A stretch of 64,000 bases of DNA from Acidicapsa ligni. GTDB taxonomy: Bacteria > Acidobacteriota > Terriglobia > Terriglobales > Acidobacteriaceae. This document shows positions 17,574 through 26,539 of the stretch, piece by piece. How positions within the stretch are numbered: the first letter of the stretch is position 1; every line of letters starts with the position of its first letter. The stretch lies in contig NZ_JAGSYG010000001.1 of the NCBI RefSeq assembly GCF_025685655.1, forward strand, positions 1,116,001-1,180,000, given 5' to 3'. Position numbers and translations under genes: made by a program. A model generated the notes under the pieces. It saw only the letters and a program-made list of their open reading frames with translations, ran no database searches and had not been told where the DNA came from.

Positions 17574-18056
17574 TCACTGTCCTGGAAATGCGAGGGGTAT
17601 GTCTAAAACAATGCGAAGCGTTTCAAACTTCCAGACACCATCGATACGGCGCAGAGTGGGGCGATAATATCCCGACTCGATTGGAGTCACAGTTCCTTGT
17701 GCGCCAGTTACTCCTTCAGGCCATCCAGTGGCGGGACGCTCTTTACCGACGACATTGAACACAATAAACTGGGCGTCCATCTGTGCCTCATCGCCGTTGA
17801 CTTCGATAATAGGGTCATGCGTCGTATGGTGACTCCAGCCTCGTGGGGGATGTGGGCGCATCATATTGGCGACGGCGCCGACGATTGCATCGTGGCCGAC
17901 AAGCACGCCAAGCGGCTGGAGATCTCCTGAATTGCTGTAGAAAATCTCTACGCGACCATCTGGCGTAAATTGTGCGGCTACTGCGGCGCCATTCCTGGCA
18001 TCTGTTCCTCGCACATATTTTGCTAAAACCTGCTGTACCGCTCGTTCGTCAGTCAT
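17574..18056 (-). CDS. SnoaL-like/NTF2-fold protein
   Basis: A 160-residue protein of the nuclear-transport-factor-2 fold (SnoaL-like domain). It has the N-terminal helix AVQQVLAKYVRGTDARNG, then FTPDGRVEIF, and the C-terminal strands YYRPTLRRIDGVWKFETL. Members act as small isomerases, dehydratases or ligand-binding proteins. AGGAGAG precedes the ATG. It is directly upstream of the MDR oxidoreductase, so the two may act on one small molecule. The substrate is unknown. Confidence 0.85.
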   Translation of the reverse strand: MTDERAVQQVLAKYVRGTDARNGAAVAAQFTPDGRVEIFYSNSGDLQPLGVLVGHDAIVGAVANMMRPHPPRGWSHHTTHDPIIEVNGDEAQMDAQFIVFNVVGKERPATGWPEGVTGAQGTVTPIESGYYRPTLRRIDGVWKFETLRIVLDIPLAFPGQ

Positions 18057-18223
18057 TTGTGTTCTCTCCTGTTCCGCTATGCTGTGCGGACCTATCTTTG
18101 GAATAGTTAAGTCTTATCCAATCAAGGAAGGCAGCTAATATGTATCTATAATAAAAACATATTGTGCACGCAAGTGCAACTGTCATGAATGCATATGGAT
18201 TCTCTACTGAGAAAAACAACCAA

Positions 18224-18262
18224 CGAGTTCTCGATCGCGTCGAAGAAGCAATCGAGAACTCG
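18224..18262 (-). terminator. terminator-like hairpin after the DUF4126 gene
   Basis: A perfect 12-bp inverted repeat (18224-18235 with 18251-18262, 15-base loop) just downstream of the minus-strand stop. On that strand it is followed by the T-rich TTGGTTGTTTTTC. Confidence 0.7.
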
Positions 18263-18270
18263 CATTCGGG

Positions 18271-18726
18271 CTAGCGCAATGCTACGAAGGCCAGAGCAAT
18301 ACCAATGACGTCCTCAAGCAACGCCGCAGGCAGATCGTTTCCAAACAGTTTTGCAGCGAGGGCTCTGCCCTTGGCGCCAGCGAGTGTTCCGACTACGCTG
18401 CCAATGATTCCGGCAATGATTCCCATGATGAACTGTCCACCCGAGAGTCCGATGGCTGCTCCTGTAAGCGCACCCATCACCACGCGTGCGATAAATTGAG
18501 GAGGTACAAGGCGGCTGGGGGTTTTGGGCATCTTGTCATTGATGATTTCGCCAAGGGATAGCAGGCTAGTGATGTACGGTGTGAAGCGAAAGCCCAGGAA
18601 GGAAAGCCAGGTTCCCTGAAGCTGGAGTTGTCGGCCACTGGCAGCCCAACTTACCGCAGCCAGGCCAAGAAGAGCTCGTAGACCGCACACGAAGCCCAAC
18701 ACAAAAGCAGAGATCAAAACAGTCAT
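18271..18726 (-). CDS. DUF4126 family membrane protein
   Basis: A 151-residue hydrophobic protein with three or four membrane segments and glycine-rich helices (GALTGAAIGLSGGQFIMGIIAGIIGSVVG). It fits the DUF4126 family, whose function is unknown. AAGGAG lies 7 bases before the ATG. It is monocistronic: a hairpin follows it and the next gene upstream (TetR) starts over 100 bases away. Confidence 0.8.
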   Translation of the reverse strand: MTVLISAFVLGFVCGLRALLGLAAVSWAASGRQLQLQGTWLSFLGFRFTPYITSLLSLGEIINDKMPKTPSRLVPPQFIARVVMGALTGAAIGLSGGQFIMGIIAGIIGSVVGTLAGAKGRALAAKLFGNDLPAALLEDVIGIALAFVALR

Positions 18727-18864
18727 TTTCGTTCTCCTTTAGAACGGCGATTTTGTGAACCGCCGGGTAGTGGGGCAGAAGCCCATTCGGAAGTTGCGAC
18801 CGACTAGTCGAAAGATATACTCGGCAAAACCAGAAGCCTCATGTTGAAGTGAGCTGAGAAACCT

Positions 18865-19443
18865 TCAGACTCTGGATCGAAAACAAGTTAGCGCTCCTCC
18901 CGTGACAGAGCTGAATAGGTCGGGGGAGTTGAATGCTCGTGCGGAGATCATAGCCCCATGCAGCAACGCAACAAAACTCTGCGCCTCTATCTCCGCACTC
19001 TGCCGCAGGTAGATCGTCCCGAGGCTGGTCCCTTCTTTGAGAGTAGTTTTCACCCATGAGACGAGAACGCAGAAGTGTTGCTGCACCTCGATCTGGATTT
19101 CATTGGGCAGAGCCGGTAGCTCGGCACTGAGCAGAGCGGCAATATAGATTGGCCGATGATTATTATGAACACACTCCGCCAAATGATGGACATATAACTT
19201 GAGACGCCGCATTGGGTCAGTCACGTTATCGTCCAGACTTCCAACTGCCCGGACAAGACTTGCACGAGATTCCTTCAGCGTCGCAACAACAAGATCCACC
19301 TTGGACGGAAAGTGATGGTGAATGCTTGCTTTGCGGATGCCAACTGATTCGGCGATGTTCGCATAACTGAAGCCGAAGTAACCCCTCTCAGCCATCAGAT
19401 CATGTGCCGATTCGCGTATTCGACTTGCGGTATCGTTGTTCAT
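18865..19443 (-). CDS. TetR/AcrR-family transcriptional regulator
   Basis: A 192-residue repressor-type protein. The N-terminal HTH covers about residues 3-50: RIRESAHDLMAERGYFGFSYANIAESVGIRKASIHHHFPSK. The ligand-binding domain is all-helical. The ATG at 19443 puts the HTH at the very N terminus as usual; the frame is open to 19581 without a better start and the chosen one lacks a clear ribosome-binding site. It follows the exported alpha/beta hydrolase on the same strand and may control it. Confidence 0.88.
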   Translation of the reverse strand: MNNDTASRIRESAHDLMAERGYFGFSYANIAESVGIRKASIHHHFPSKVDLVVATLKESRASLVRAVGSLDDNVTDPMRRLKLYVHHLAECVHNNHRPIYIAALLSAELPALPNEIQIEVQQHFCVLVSWVKTTLKEGTSLGTIYLRQSAEIEAQSFVALLHGAMISARAFNSPDLFSSVTGGALTCFRSRV

Positions 19444-19640
19444 AGCGAGCGGGCTATCTACTAGTAGGACCGAGCGTGGCGTTTTTTTTACTGGTTTCAG
19501 CGTCGGAAATAGCACTCGACGCAAGCTAAAATCGATCACGCACTCAGAGCATTTGTTCGATGGCCTCATGCGTGAATGCATCGCTTCCTCCTGTGCCGCT
19601 CAAAATCAGCGAGACTCGGAGAAAGCGATGCATGACAGCG

Positions 19641-20429
19641 TTATTTCGAGCTGGCCTTTGATGCCGCGTCGATAATCACATCCGCAACCTTTGCCGGCTT
19701 GGAGAGCATGATCACGTGGCTGGATGGAACGGTGATGGTTGTCGCGCCGATTTTCTTTGCGAGAGATGCTTCGAGAACAGGTGAAATTGCCCGATCATTC
19801 GCGCCAACGATGAACCAGGATGGCTTGGACTTCCAGGCTGGATTCGTGACCTCGCCCTTCATTGCGGCGACATTTGCAGGTATCTGAGTTGCAGTCAGAA
19901 TCGCAATCTCTTTAGCGGAAAGATCCTGCGCGAAATCCTCTGCAACACCCTTAGGGGTCAGCTTAAGGAAACCTGTTTTATCGGGACGTAGCTCCGCGCC
20001 GATCGGTGTTGGAACACTCATAATAAGGCCGAGAGCGGATTCACCCTTGTCTGGGGCGACGGCCGATACATAAACGAGGCCGGCGACCTTCGGATCGTTT
20101 CCCGCTTCGGTGATCACGGCTCCACCGTAAGAGTGACCGACGAGCAATACTGGCCCATCCTCAATGTCAATGGCGCGCTGCGTTGCCGCAACGTCATCGG
20201 CAAAGGATGTGAGGGGGATCTGCACAGCAACGACATGCAGGCCTTTCGCCTCGAGCAGGGGAATCACTTTCGCCCAGCTCGAACCGTCAGCCCATGCTCC
20301 GTGAATGAGCAGGACTGTTTTTACCCCTGATGGGGTCTGCGCTTGTGCCGTCTTGACGGCGGTGCTGGCGATCACGAGCACTGCGGCGCATGCTACCAAA
20401 ATATTCCGAATAGACTTCAATGTTTGCAC
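19641..20429 (-). CDS. exported alpha/beta hydrolase
   Basis: A 262-residue serine hydrolase with an N-terminal signal peptide (about residues 1-30, ending TAQAQ). It has LLIHGAWADGSSW (oxyanion region), the nucleophile elbow GHSYGG, and a late catalytic histidine near SSHVIMLSKP. The start is GTG with AAGGAGA 6-7 bases upstream. It resembles the small alpha/beta hydrolases close to esterases and hydroxynitrile lyases. The substrate is unknown. Confidence 0.85.
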   Translation of the reverse strand: MQTLKSIRNILVACAAVLVIASTAVKTAQAQTPSGVKTVLLIHGAWADGSSWAKVIPLLEAKGLHVVAVQIPLTSFADDVAATQRAIDIEDGPVLLVGHSYGGAVITEAGNDPKVAGLVYVSAVAPDKGESALGLIMSVPTPIGAELRPDKTGFLKLTPKGVAEDFAQDLSAKEIAILTATQIPANVAAMKGEVTNPAWKSKPSWFIVGANDRAISPVLEASLAKKIGATTITVPSSHVIMLSKPAKVADVIIDAASKASSK

Positions 20430-21097
20430 TGTATTTCTCCTTGATGAACTGAGGATCCGTACTAGACGGCCATGAAACGAAGACGATCAGCAAGCGCTCG
20501 CCTGCTAATACGTAGCGTAGAGACGCGCAAGACCGTACGCTACTATCACTTTGTATAGTTATGTCGTTTGTGTCGGTTATGGGCTGAGCGGGAAAGCAGA
20601 ATTTTAATGCAGCATTTACTCGCTGTCTTATCCAATTTCTAAAGCTAATCTCTGATCAACATCATCACGACTAGCGTGGCGCAGGCCGCCACACATTCAG
20701 AATAAACTTAAGCGCTTGCACTGTTTGTGCCTGATCAAGAGCAGATACAAATGAGACTCGAAGTGTTCTCCTTGTCTCATTCGGACTGTGCTAAAAGCAC
20801 ACAACCCTGTTCAAAGAATCACACCGCTGCCTTATTCCATCTCTGAAGTTAGTCTTTGATTAGAACGCAATCTTGGCAAAAAGCAATGCTATTTGGCAAA
20901 TCCTGATTAATTATTGCGCAGCGATGATCCTATATAAGAATTAGCGTAACCATAGTATCTCCGGCACGAAATTGCCGTTAATCGGAACATTTGAATTCTC
21001 TGGATAGAACGCGCGTTCTGACGCTGAAAGCGTCGGCCAGATGGACCGATTCGATAACTCAGTGAAGTATTTGCACTCAACAAATATCTAAAGATAG
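20430..21097. other. 668-bp gap without a supported gene; two diverged direct-repeat blocks
   Basis: No credible coding frame was seen on either strand. Two similar blocks of about 42 bases, near 20618-20660 and 20823-20866, share roughly three quarters of their bases by eye (both run CGCTG.CTTAT.C...TCT.AAG). Nearby an 8-base inverted repeat AATGAGAC/GTCTCATT occurs. The start of the hydrolase promoter must lie at the left edge. Confidence 0.4.
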
Positions 21098-21128
21098 AAC
21101 CCCATGTCTTTATATGAGACATGGGGTT
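21098..21128 (-). terminator. strong hairpin downstream of the PI-PLC-like gene
   Basis: A perfect 12-bp stem (21098-21109 with 21117-21128) with a 7-base loop. It sits about 55 bases past the minus-strand stop and is followed on that strand by CTATCTTT. It probably ends the phosphodiesterase transcript. Confidence 0.75.
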
Positions 21129-21182
21129 TCGTATTTATGAAATTAGACATGAATCTAAGTCCGCTCATCTTTCGTGTCGAGC

Positions 21183-22352
21183 TTACTTAGCGGAGTCAAT
21201 TTGGCAGGATGTCGTGCTGTTTGCCGGATTGCACCGTGCAACAACTGCCCCGGGCAGAACAACCACGTAATGTCCTGGCCACTGCGCAGGCTCATTTATC
21301 GGATAGTCCGTGCTTAGCATCTGAGCGCCGCTTGCCATCGCTGCATCTCGCATCGTCGTGTCGTTGATGCGCGCCTCTTTCGTATCGCCGTCCGTACGCG
21401 CGCGGATGAGATATCCCTGGCGCACGAGCGCGGTGATCTCTGAAGCGGGTCCATTGTTGCGTTCAACAAACGCCGCATCCGGTTCGCCAGGTGTTGCATT
21501 GGTGAACAGTACTCGACCACGCAACGATGGATGACCGGCAAGATAGACCGGCCCAACAGAGTGCTGGTCCATGAGAAAGACAACCTTGCCGCGAGCGCTG
21601 GCAAGCGTGGGCCAGTTGCCGGCGAGCACGGCCTGATTCAGCGTTTCGTAGCTGCCACGAACATCATCCGGAACAATCAATTCCTGAGGCGAGAACACCG
21701 AACGAATCTCGGCATCGAGCGCATCGAAGGTGCTTGTAGTGAATGTTTCCGGCTCGGTGAGATGCAGCCGTGGATCTTCCTTATCCTGCTTGGTTTCAAC
21801 GAGAATGAAGATCGGAATATGACCAGGGTGGGCCAGCGACCATTGACGCACCTGCTGCAGGCAGCCGACGAAAGGCTGACACGTGCTGCGGTAATCGATG
21901 TCCTGAACGTGCATCACCTTGATCCCAGGCTTGCTCATCAGGCCGTTGGGATCGAAGTCGGGGTCAGCAGGCAAGTGGGCATTCGCCACCATCTGGGGCC
22001 CGGCAGGGTGTGCATAGAGGCCACCCTTGCTGTCTGCAAATACATCCAGCTCGATCTGGCGTACGCCGCTATCAAGCTGTTGCGAGAGCGGCTGATGTTT
22101 ATATTCCAGGCCCTTGTAATCCTCTGCGTGGTTTGCCTTCCAGAGCTTGGTCTCGCTGGGTGCAATGCCTGCGTGATAACTGTTGTGTGTGCCAATCACC
22201 TGGATCTGGTTGAGCTTCAGGGCTCCTGTTGTTTGAGCCAAAACAGGAGAGATTATCAGTTGGCTTCCTTTTGCGAGGACGATGGCCGCGATCAAAACTG
22301 CGAACGAAATTGTAATCCGAGATGCGAAGAAGGTGCGATAACGAGGGGTCAT
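21183..22352 (-). CDS. secreted phosphatidylinositol-specific phospholipase C-like phosphodiesterase
   Basis: A 389-residue exported enzyme of the Ca2+-dependent bacterial PI-PLC-like family, in a TIM-barrel fold. The first catalytic histidine is in QVIGTHNSYH, with ELDVF and HVQDID metal/active-site segments and a later LMDQHS. Predicted action is cleavage of a glycerophospho- or phosphoinositol-type diester. I place the start at the ATG at 22352 because AAAAGGACT lies before it; a second ATG at 22373 and a GTG at 22376 are alternatives. The signal peptide ends near SPVLAQ. Confidence 0.88.
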   Translation of the reverse strand: MTPRYRTFFASRITISFAVLIAAIVLAKGSQLIISPVLAQTTGALKLNQIQVIGTHNSYHAGIAPSETKLWKANHAEDYKGLEYKHQPLSQQLDSGVRQIELDVFADSKGGLYAHPAGPQMVANAHLPADPDFDPNGLMSKPGIKVMHVQDIDYRSTCQPFVGCLQQVRQWSLAHPGHIPIFILVETKQDKEDPRLHLTEPETFTTSTFDALDAEIRSVFSPQELIVPDDVRGSYETLNQAVLAGNWPTLASARGKVVFLMDQHSVGPVYLAGHPSLRGRVLFTNATPGEPDAAFVERNNGPASEITALVRQGYLIRARTDGDTKEARINDTTMRDAAMASGAQMLSTDYPINEPAQWPGHYVVVLPGAVVARCNPANSTTSCQIDSAK

Positions 22353-22483
22353 ATAAAGAGTCCTTTTAAACATCACTCAGAATATAACTTCGTGGCACTC
22401 CTCAATCTTTAATTTATAAACACAACAATTTGAAAACAAGGCGATGGCCAACGTTTGAACGTCAGCCATCCGCCGCGATTTTG

Positions 22484-23107
22484 CTACTGTGGCAGTGTCG
22501 TGTCGCCCAAAGGCTGTACGCTTGTGACCTGCCAGCCGCTATTCGACTTCACAATTGTAGCGGTGGCCGTCTGCTGCCCTGAAGTGTCCGCAGCAATATT
22601 AGGGAACGCGGTTTTCATCTCCGTTGTCGAGGCCCAACTTGGCACGTTCGCAACGTGCAGATGGTAGTTCACGCTGTACTGTGTCGCATCGGCATTGTCG
22701 GCGGGCGTAAAGCTGTCAATCGTAGTCGCCTCGCGATGGCCGAAGCAGAAGTTGCCATATCCCGGCTGCGTCTGATCCACGGTCCATGTGGAGCGCCCGA
22801 GATCTGAAAGATCATAGTCATTGACCTGTTTCGAACCGATCAGGAAACGCTTTTTCTCGGCAGACTTTCTCATCAGCAACCCGGCATCCGTCAGAGCATC
22901 GTAGCCTTTTGTCTGCTCATCATTTGAAGTATCAGCCTGCGCCGGAAACTTCTTTGCATCCGGCCACACGCACTCCTGCCGTGAGCTGTAATAGTTGTTG
23001 ATCGCAGATTTGAAGGCGCTCTTATCCACCATGTTCGTCTTGCGACATCCCGCGGCCATCACCATCGCACCACATATTGCCAGACTCAAAACACGTTTCG
23101 CGTACAT
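22484..23107 (-). CDS. putative lipoprotein of unknown function
   Basis: A 207-residue protein with a signal peptide ending in the lipobox MAAGC (cysteine at about residue 21), so it is probably anchored to a membrane. The start has a GAGGTGA site. I do not recognise a domain; the middle contains a winged-helix-like run (ALTDAGLLMRKSAEKKRF) and the C terminus ends in beta-like strands. Similar Acidobacterial lipoproteins are common. It is divergent from the CocE gene that begins 158 bases away. Confidence 0.75.
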   Translation of the reverse strand: MYAKRVLSLAICGAMVMAAGCRKTNMVDKSAFKSAINNYYSSRQECVWPDAKKFPAQADTSNDEQTKGYDALTDAGLLMRKSAEKKRFLIGSKQVNDYDLSDLGRSTWTVDQTQPGYGNFCFGHREATTIDSFTPADNADATQYSVNYHLHVANVPSWASTTEMKTAFPNIAADTSGQQTATATIVKSNSGWQVTSVQPLGDTTLPQ

Positions 23108-23265
23108 GTAAAATCACCTCGAAGTCTTGGATGCAGAAATTGAGGCTATCTACTGCTCAACCTTTGCGTAAGACTCGATATACTCTGATGTCGGCGATTA
23201 TTCGTGTCTGTAATCGCATAGAAACGCATTTGTCTCTGTCCCTTATTTCCATAGAGGTTGCGCCC

Positions 23266-25050
23266 ATGCTCAAGAAAACCATCAGCTTTCTCGTTCTAGC
23301 CATCGTGTCTATCAGCAGCGCATCAAGCCGCGCTCAATCCGTGGGAGGTGTAATCGTGGAGCATAATGTCCCGATGAAGACACGCGATGGCATAACTCTG
23401 CGAGCGGATATCTATCGCCCAGATGGACAGGACAAGCTCCCGGTTCTATTACAGAGGACGCCATACAACAAGGCGGTAGGCGAAAGTTTTGGCCGCATCG
23501 CGGCTCTTCGAGGCTACCTGGTAGTCATGCAGGATGTGCGCGGCCGTTACGCATCCGAAGGCGACTGGTACCCTTTTAAATATGAGACGAATGACGGCTA
23601 TGACACCATAGAGTGGGCAGCAGCTCTGCCTTATTCCAACGGCAAAGTCGGCATGTTCGGAGGCTCGTATGTTGGTGCCACGCAGATGCTTGCAGCCATC
23701 GGCAAACCACCGCACCTGGCTGGCATCTGCCCTGTCGTTACAGCCAGTAATTATTACGAGAATTGGATATACCAGGGAGGAGCATTCGAGCAGTGGTTCA
23801 ACGAATCCTGGACCTCCAGCCTGGCGCAGGACACGCTCGACCGCACCATTCGGAAGGCGACTAACGCCGTCGTTGCAGTCTCTGTTCTTCCGCTTAAACA
23901 ATATCCCATCTTCAATATCACCCCTCCCGCCAATGCCAGTGAATTAACAACGCAGCTCGCGCCCTACTTCAATGATTGGCTCGATCACCCTGTCTACGAT
24001 AGCTATTGGAAGCAGTGGGCAATTGACGAACAATACAACTCCATTCAGGTGCCCGCACTTACGATTGCGGCCTGGTATGACATCTTTCAAGGCGGCTCTC
24101 TGCATAACTTTCAAGGATTGCAGGCACATGCTGGCAACGCGGACGCGCGCAAACAACAGCGATTAGTTGTCGCAATTGGTGGCCACTCTGGTGGTGGACG
24201 CAAGATAGGCGCGATGGACTTCGGTCCGGCTGCCGCAGAGTATGACGAAAACAGCATCATGCTTAACTGGTACGACTATCTCCTGCAAGGTAAGCAGAAC
24301 GAGTTCGCAACGCAAAAGCCCGTCAAGCTATTTGTAATGGGCACGAATCAATGGCGCTACGAAGACAGTTGGCCTCTGCAACGCGCCAAAGAGACGCGCT
24401 ACTTTTTGCACTCCGGCGGCAAGGCAAACACGCTCGCTGGCGATGGAACCTTTACGCCAAGCGCGACCCAGCAGGATGTATCCGATAGCTATGTCTATGA
24501 CCCAATGAATCCTGTTCCGACCGTGGGAGGGCCGCTATGTTGCGATGCCGAGCATCTTGCGCCTGGTCCAAGAGATCAGCGTCCTGTAGAGACGCGTCCT
24601 GATGTGCTCGTTTACTCCACGCCGGCACTCGATCAGGACATCGAAGTTACAGGTCCCATAAGTCTCGATCTCTATGCCAGCTCAACTGCAACCGACACAG
24701 ATTTTACTGCGAAACTGGTGGATGTAGCACCCGATGGCTTTGCGCGAAACCTTACAGAAGGCATTCTTCGCGCCCGCTTTCACGATTCCACGCGCGACGA
24801 ACCAAAGCCTATTGAGCCTGGAAAAATTATCGAGTACAAGATTGATCTCTGGGCCACGAGCAATGTCTTTCTCAAGGGGCACAAAATTCGTCTCGAAGTC
24901 AGCAGCAGTAACTTCCCAAGATTTGACCGCAACCTCAATACCGGGAAAAATGCATCTACCTCCGACGTTGCAGTGAAGGCAACCAACACCATCGTGCATG
25001 ATGCTGCGCACCCCTCGGCACTGATCCTGCCCGTGGTGAGCGCACAATAG
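23266..25050 (+). CDS. CocE/NonD-family exported acylase/esterase (copy 1)
   Basis: A 594-residue alpha/beta hydrolase of the X-Pro dipeptidyl-peptidase/CocE type. An N-terminal signal peptide ends near SSRAQ. The catalytic domain has QDVRGRYASEGDW and the nucleophile motif GGSYVGATQ; a PepX C-terminal jelly-roll domain starts near residue 430. Family members hydrolyse esters, amides or acyl groups. The ATG at 23266 has AGAGG 10 bases upstream; the frame is open from 23077 but overlaps the divergent lipoprotein gene. A paralogue lies at 26540-28495. Confidence 0.92.
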   Translation: MLKKTISFLVLAIVSISSASSRAQSVGGVIVEHNVPMKTRDGITLRADIYRPDGQDKLPVLLQRTPYNKAVGESFGRIAALRGYLVVMQDVRGRYASEGDWYPFKYETNDGYDTIEWAAALPYSNGKVGMFGGSYVGATQMLAAIGKPPHLAGICPVVTASNYYENWIYQGGAFEQWFNESWTSSLAQDTLDRTIRKATNAVVAVSVLPLKQYPIFNITPPANASELTTQLAPYFNDWLDHPVYDSYWKQWAIDEQYNSIQVPALTIAAWYDIFQGGSLHNFQGLQAHAGNADARKQQRLVVAIGGHSGGGRKIGAMDFGPAAAEYDENSIMLNWYDYLLQGKQNEFATQKPVKLFVMGTNQWRYEDSWPLQRAKETRYFLHSGGKANTLAGDGTFTPSATQQDVSDSYVYDPMNPVPTVGGPLCCDAEHLAPGPRDQRPVETRPDVLVYSTPALDQDIEVTGPISLDLYASSTATDTDFTAKLVDVAPDGFARNLTEGILRARFHDSTRDEPKPIEPGKIIEYKIDLWATSNVFLKGHKIRLEVSSSNFPRFDRNLNTGKNASTSDVAVKATNTIVHDAAHPSALILPVVSAQ

Positions 25051-25053
25051 CCG

Positions 25054-25275
25054 TTATTTGCTGCGCACGCCAACGACAACCAGTGCCACTCCACCCACGA
25101 GCGCAAGCGTGCTGAGCAATGGCGGGATTGGCACTGACTTTTTCTGCTCGTGCTGAACTTGTAGGGGGCCCAAATCGACGTCTTTCTTCTCGTGGGTGAA
25201 CGAGAAGCCTCCCATGGAGAACCCAACAATTCCAAGCAGAATGAGCAAGACCCCTACAATGGTCGCGGCTTTCAT
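25054..25275 (-). CDS. small two-helix membrane protein (DUF3185-like)
   Basis: A 73-residue protein with two hydrophobic helices: ATIVGVLLILLGIVGFSMGG and LLSTLALVGGVALVVVGVRS. They are joined by a charged loop (THEKKDVDLGPLQVQHEQKK). The layout matches the small DUF3185-type inner-membrane family, of unknown function. It converges on the CocE gene, their stop codons only 3 bases apart. The start at 25275 leaves the helix at the N terminus. Confidence 0.75.
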   Translation of the reverse strand: MKAATIVGVLLILLGIVGFSMGGFSFTHEKKDVDLGPLQVQHEQKKSVPIPPLLSTLALVGGVALVVVGVRSK

Positions 25276-25474
25276 ATACGTACACCTCTCCTGTGTCCTA
25301 TAGGCACAAGAGTTTCGATGCCGCTCCACTGCCATACGAAGGCCAGATGTGATTCTTATTGCTCACATTGGTGCATCCCTGCTCGGTAGTCAATAGTGTG
25401 GGTACACTGATTGCGTATATCGAAAACAAGTTGCAGCCTAATGTTTCAAGCAGGATTCAATGGGGAGTGAAGCA

Positions 25475-26533
25475 ATGAAGAAGCCAGCATTTGTGGAGTT
25501 GTTTGTCCTCGCCTCTTTGCTCATCGGTACTTGTATTAGCGCGGCACAATCGAAGCTGCCTGCGGGCACATTCAAGAATCCATTACTCTCTACAGGCCCC
25601 GATCCATGGGTTATTCGCTATGGCGGCTTCTATTACTACATGAATAGCACTGGCACCAATCTCACCATCCGCAAGACTTCAGACATCACTGACCTCGCAC
25701 ATGCCGAAACAAAGATCGTCTGGACGCCGCCATCCACAGGCCCGTACTCGAAAGATCTCTGGGCACCTGAGCTGCACCGCTTCGATGACAGGTGGTACAT
25801 CTACTTCGCTGCTGACGACGGCCCTAATGAACATCATCGTATATACGTTGTCGAAAATACCGCAGCCGATCCACTCGACGGTACGTGGGAGTTCAAGGGC
25901 AAAGTATCCGACGCGACAAACAAATGGGCCATCGATGCATCTGTCTTTGAAGATCACAACCAGCGCTACATCCTCTGGTCAGGATGGGAAGGAGACACTG
26001 ACGGCGAGCAGCGTATCTATATCGCGCATCTCAAGAATCCGTGGACTGTAGACTCTCCGCGCGCAATGCTCTCGTATCCTCAATATCCATGGGAGCGTGT
26101 TGGTGATCTACTCGATCGTCCTGCAATGCCGCATGTCAACGTGAATGAGGGCCCGGAGATCTTGCAGCATAATGAAGATATCTTTCTCGTCTACTCTGGC
26201 TCGGCCTGCTGGACCGACTATTACGCCCTTGGAGTTATCCGTGCGAAGTCAGGCACCAATCTTCTCGACCAAGCTTCATGGATGAAATACGATCATCCAT
26301 TCTTCAAGCAGGATCGCGAAGCGAAAGTTTTTGGCACAGGCCACAACGGCTTCTTCAAGTCCCCGGATGGCAAGCAGGATTGGATTATCTATCATGCCAA
26401 TCCTGCATCAGGAGAAGGATGCGGTGATCATCGCTCCCCTCGCATTCAGCCGTTCACGTGGAACCCGGATGGTACTCCAAACTTCGGCAAGCCTATTGCT
26501 ACGGATATTCCGATCGAGAAGCCTTCGAATTAA
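25475..26533 (+). CDS. secreted glycoside hydrolase family 43 enzyme
   Basis: A 352-residue five-bladed propeller glycosidase, most like arabinofuranosidase/xylosidase GH43 enzymes. The signal peptide ends near ISAAQ. The three acidic residues of the active site are visible: D in GPDPWV, D in WAIDASVF and E in NEGPEI. GGGGAG precedes the ATG at 25475; an upstream ATG at 25460 is possible. It lies next to two CocE acylases, suggesting a plant-polymer role. That link is only inference. Confidence 0.92.
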   Translation: MKKPAFVELFVLASLLIGTCISAAQSKLPAGTFKNPLLSTGPDPWVIRYGGFYYYMNSTGTNLTIRKTSDITDLAHAETKIVWTPPSTGPYSKDLWAPELHRFDDRWYIYFAADDGPNEHHRIYVVENTAADPLDGTWEFKGKVSDATNKWAIDASVFEDHNQRYILWSGWEGDTDGEQRIYIAHLKNPWTVDSPRAMLSYPQYPWERVGDLLDRPAMPHVNVNEGPEILQHNEDIFLVYSGSACWTDYYALGVIRAKSGTNLLDQASWMKYDHPFFKQDREAKVFGTGHNGFFKSPDGKQDWIIYHANPASGEGCGDHRSPRIQPFTWNPDGTPNFGKPIATDIPIEKPSN

Positions 26534-26539
26534 CCGTGC

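Noticed and set aside
21531..22412. A 293-codon plus-strand frame over the PI-PLC-like gene.
   Set aside because: Shadow; the minus-strand enzyme has catalytic motifs and a signal peptide.
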